A stretch of DNA of 64,000 nucleotides, taken from NCBI GenBank assembly GCA_019634925.1, contig JAHCAL010000004.1:248001-312000 (forward strand), written 5' to 3'. Shown piece after piece: positions 63,051 to 64,000 of the stretch. The DNA comes from Pseudomonadales bacterium. GTDB lineage: Bacteria; Pseudomonadota; Gammaproteobacteria; Pseudomonadales; Azotimanducaceae. The notes below the pieces were generated by a model. The model saw nothing but the letters and a program-made list of their open reading frames with translations, had not been told where the DNA came from and made no database searches. Every line of letters begins with the position of its first letter. Within the stretch, counting starts at the first letter, position 1. A program made the position numbers and the translations under genes.

Positions 63051-64000
63051 CCTGCGTTGCGCACGGGACGCGCGCGCTCCAGCAGGACATAACCGACGAT
63101 CGATGTACCGCAGATCACCATCATCGTCATGGTAGCGACCTCGAAGCCCGCCGCACCGATCAGGACGCCGACGATCGGCGGGCCGAGGATGCCGCCGAGC
63201 ATGGCCGTTCCTGGCACCAGGGCACCGAGCCGCCGCGTGGTATCGCGGGCGGCCACCAGCGCCACGATGAACGGAATGAAGAAATTCCAGGCTGCGTTGA
63301 AGACGAACACCGCGCCGGCAAACGCCACCCGGCCGTCCGCCAGCGCGAGTGCCGGGATGGACAGCACGAACAGCACGCCGCAAACCGTCTGCGGCCAGAT
63401 CGACCGAACCCGCCCGGCGACGAACACCGCACCGAGCGAGCCCACCATGCCGACGAACAAACCGGCTGCGATCATGTTGGCTGCGGCACCCCGATCGAGG
63501 CCGGCGTGCTGGCCGAGCCGTTCGAGGAACGGCCAGATGCCCGCGCCCGCGGTGTAGAACACGACCATCGCCACCAGCACCAGCCAGGCCGTGCGCGGCG
63601 CCGCGCGCAGGGACTGCGCTGCGATCGCCGTCGGCCCGGCGCCGAATATACCGGACGGCAATCCCCTGACCAGCGGCAGTGCGGCGACGAATGGCAGCGC
63701 CAGTAGCATCATGAAGCCGTCCAGGTCGAGCCGGCCCACTGGTACCACACTCAGGAACGTTCCGGCGATGATGACATCCGCGGTGATCTTGAGCCCGTAG
63801 GCCCGGGCCGGATTGTCGAGCTGGGCGATGACGTTGACGCACACGCTCGCGACGCCGACCGCGACGATCCCGAGCAGCACCTGGACGCCGAACAGCACCG
63901 CGAGATTCGGCGCCAGCGACAGCCCGTACAGGCCGATCGCCATCAGTACGATAAAGCTCGCCACCGCCACCCGGAGCCTGACCCTGCGGATCCAGTAAGG
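63047..64000 (-). CDS. MFS transporter (5' partial, cut by the window edge)
   Basis: A major facilitator superfamily protein. About 317 residues are visible and the frame is open to the last base of the window, so roughly the first quarter is missing. Nine or so hydrophobic segments can be seen, for example ASFIVLMAIGLYGLSLAP, GIVAVGVASVCVNVIA, AWLVLVAMVVFYTAGAGIW, MIAAGLFVGMVGSLGAVF and FIPFIVALVAAR, with the loop RRLGALVPGTAMLGGILGPPIVG. The substrate is unknown. Its stop overlaps the GTG start of the downstream membrane-protein gene. Confidence 0.85.
   Translation of the reverse strand, partial: PYWIRRVRLRVAVASFIVLMAIGLYGLSLAPNLAVLFGVQVLLGIVAVGVASVCVNVIAQLDNPARAYGLKITADVIIAGTFLSVVPVGRLDLDGFMMLLALPFVAALPLVRGLPSGIFGAGPTAIAAQSLRAAPRTAWLVLVAMVVFYTAGAGIWPFLERLGQHAGLDRGAAANMIAAGLFVGMVGSLGAVFVAGRVRSIWPQTVCGVLFVLSIPALALADGRVAFAGAVFVFNAAWNFFIPFIVALVAARDTTRRLGALVPGTAMLGGILGPPIVGVLIGAAGFEVATMTMMVICGTSIVGYVLLERARPVRNAG

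Overview
The window is about 64 kb of high-GC DNA that looks like a gammaproteobacterial chromosome carrying the right-hand end of an integrative and conjugative element (ICE). Four things point to Gammaproteobacteria: the glyA-nrdR-ribD-nusB-thiL-pgpA gene order, the adjacent xseB-ispA pair, the tmRNA tag ANDENYALAA, and a large TonB-dependent receptor. A Steroidobacter/Nevskia-like or Xanthomonadales-related lineage would fit, but the genus cannot be fixed from this sequence.

Region 1 (1-22742) is the ICE end. It opens inside a VirB4/TraC-type conjugation ATPase, then an unrecognised lower-GC gene (2570-3667), then the PFL_4709/4710/4711-type transfer genes, a small membrane protein and a TraG-N-type mating-pair protein (to 8585). 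A short convergent gene follows. From 9090 to 20956 lies one co-directional cargo operon: a small excisionase-type HTH protein, a type III-like restriction helicase/nuclease, a DNA methyltransferase, an AAA ATPase, a cytoplasmic subtilisin-like peptidase, and a UvrD-type helicase with a RelE/ParE-like N-terminus. This looks like a composite anti-phage system and is the most interesting part of the window. The ICE closes with an AlpA-like regulator and a P4-type tyrosine integrase beside the 3' end of ssrA (tmRNA, 22743-23097, minus), which is the likely attachment site. Three copies of an 8-bp motif (ATACCCCC/GGGGGTAT) surround the integrase promoter.

Region 2 (23344-35967) is core chromosome: a Sel1-repeat protein, xseB-ispA, a retropepsin-like protease, and the minus-strand run glyA-nrdR-ribD-nusB-thiL-pgpA. 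The run lacks the usual ribE/ribBA/ribH genes between ribD and nusB. Next are a divergent methyltransferase and GlxA/AraC-type regulator pair, and an FMN-binding glutamate synthase family protein.

Region 3 (36009-64000) is a patchwork of accessory and environmental genes. It has a copper cluster (CopL-like protein, TolC-type lipoprotein, multicopper oxidase), a Baeyer-Villiger-type monooxygenase, and a four-gene phosphorelay (three sensor kinases and a single-domain response regulator, the last three translationally coupled). A TonB receptor followed by a serine hydrolase comes next, then ettA and a lipoprotein sulfatase with a lipoprotein of unknown role. The end holds a VWA protein with an ECF sigma factor and a probable anti-sigma partner, an SDR oxidoreductase, a membrane protein of unknown function, and an MFS transporter cut by the window edge.
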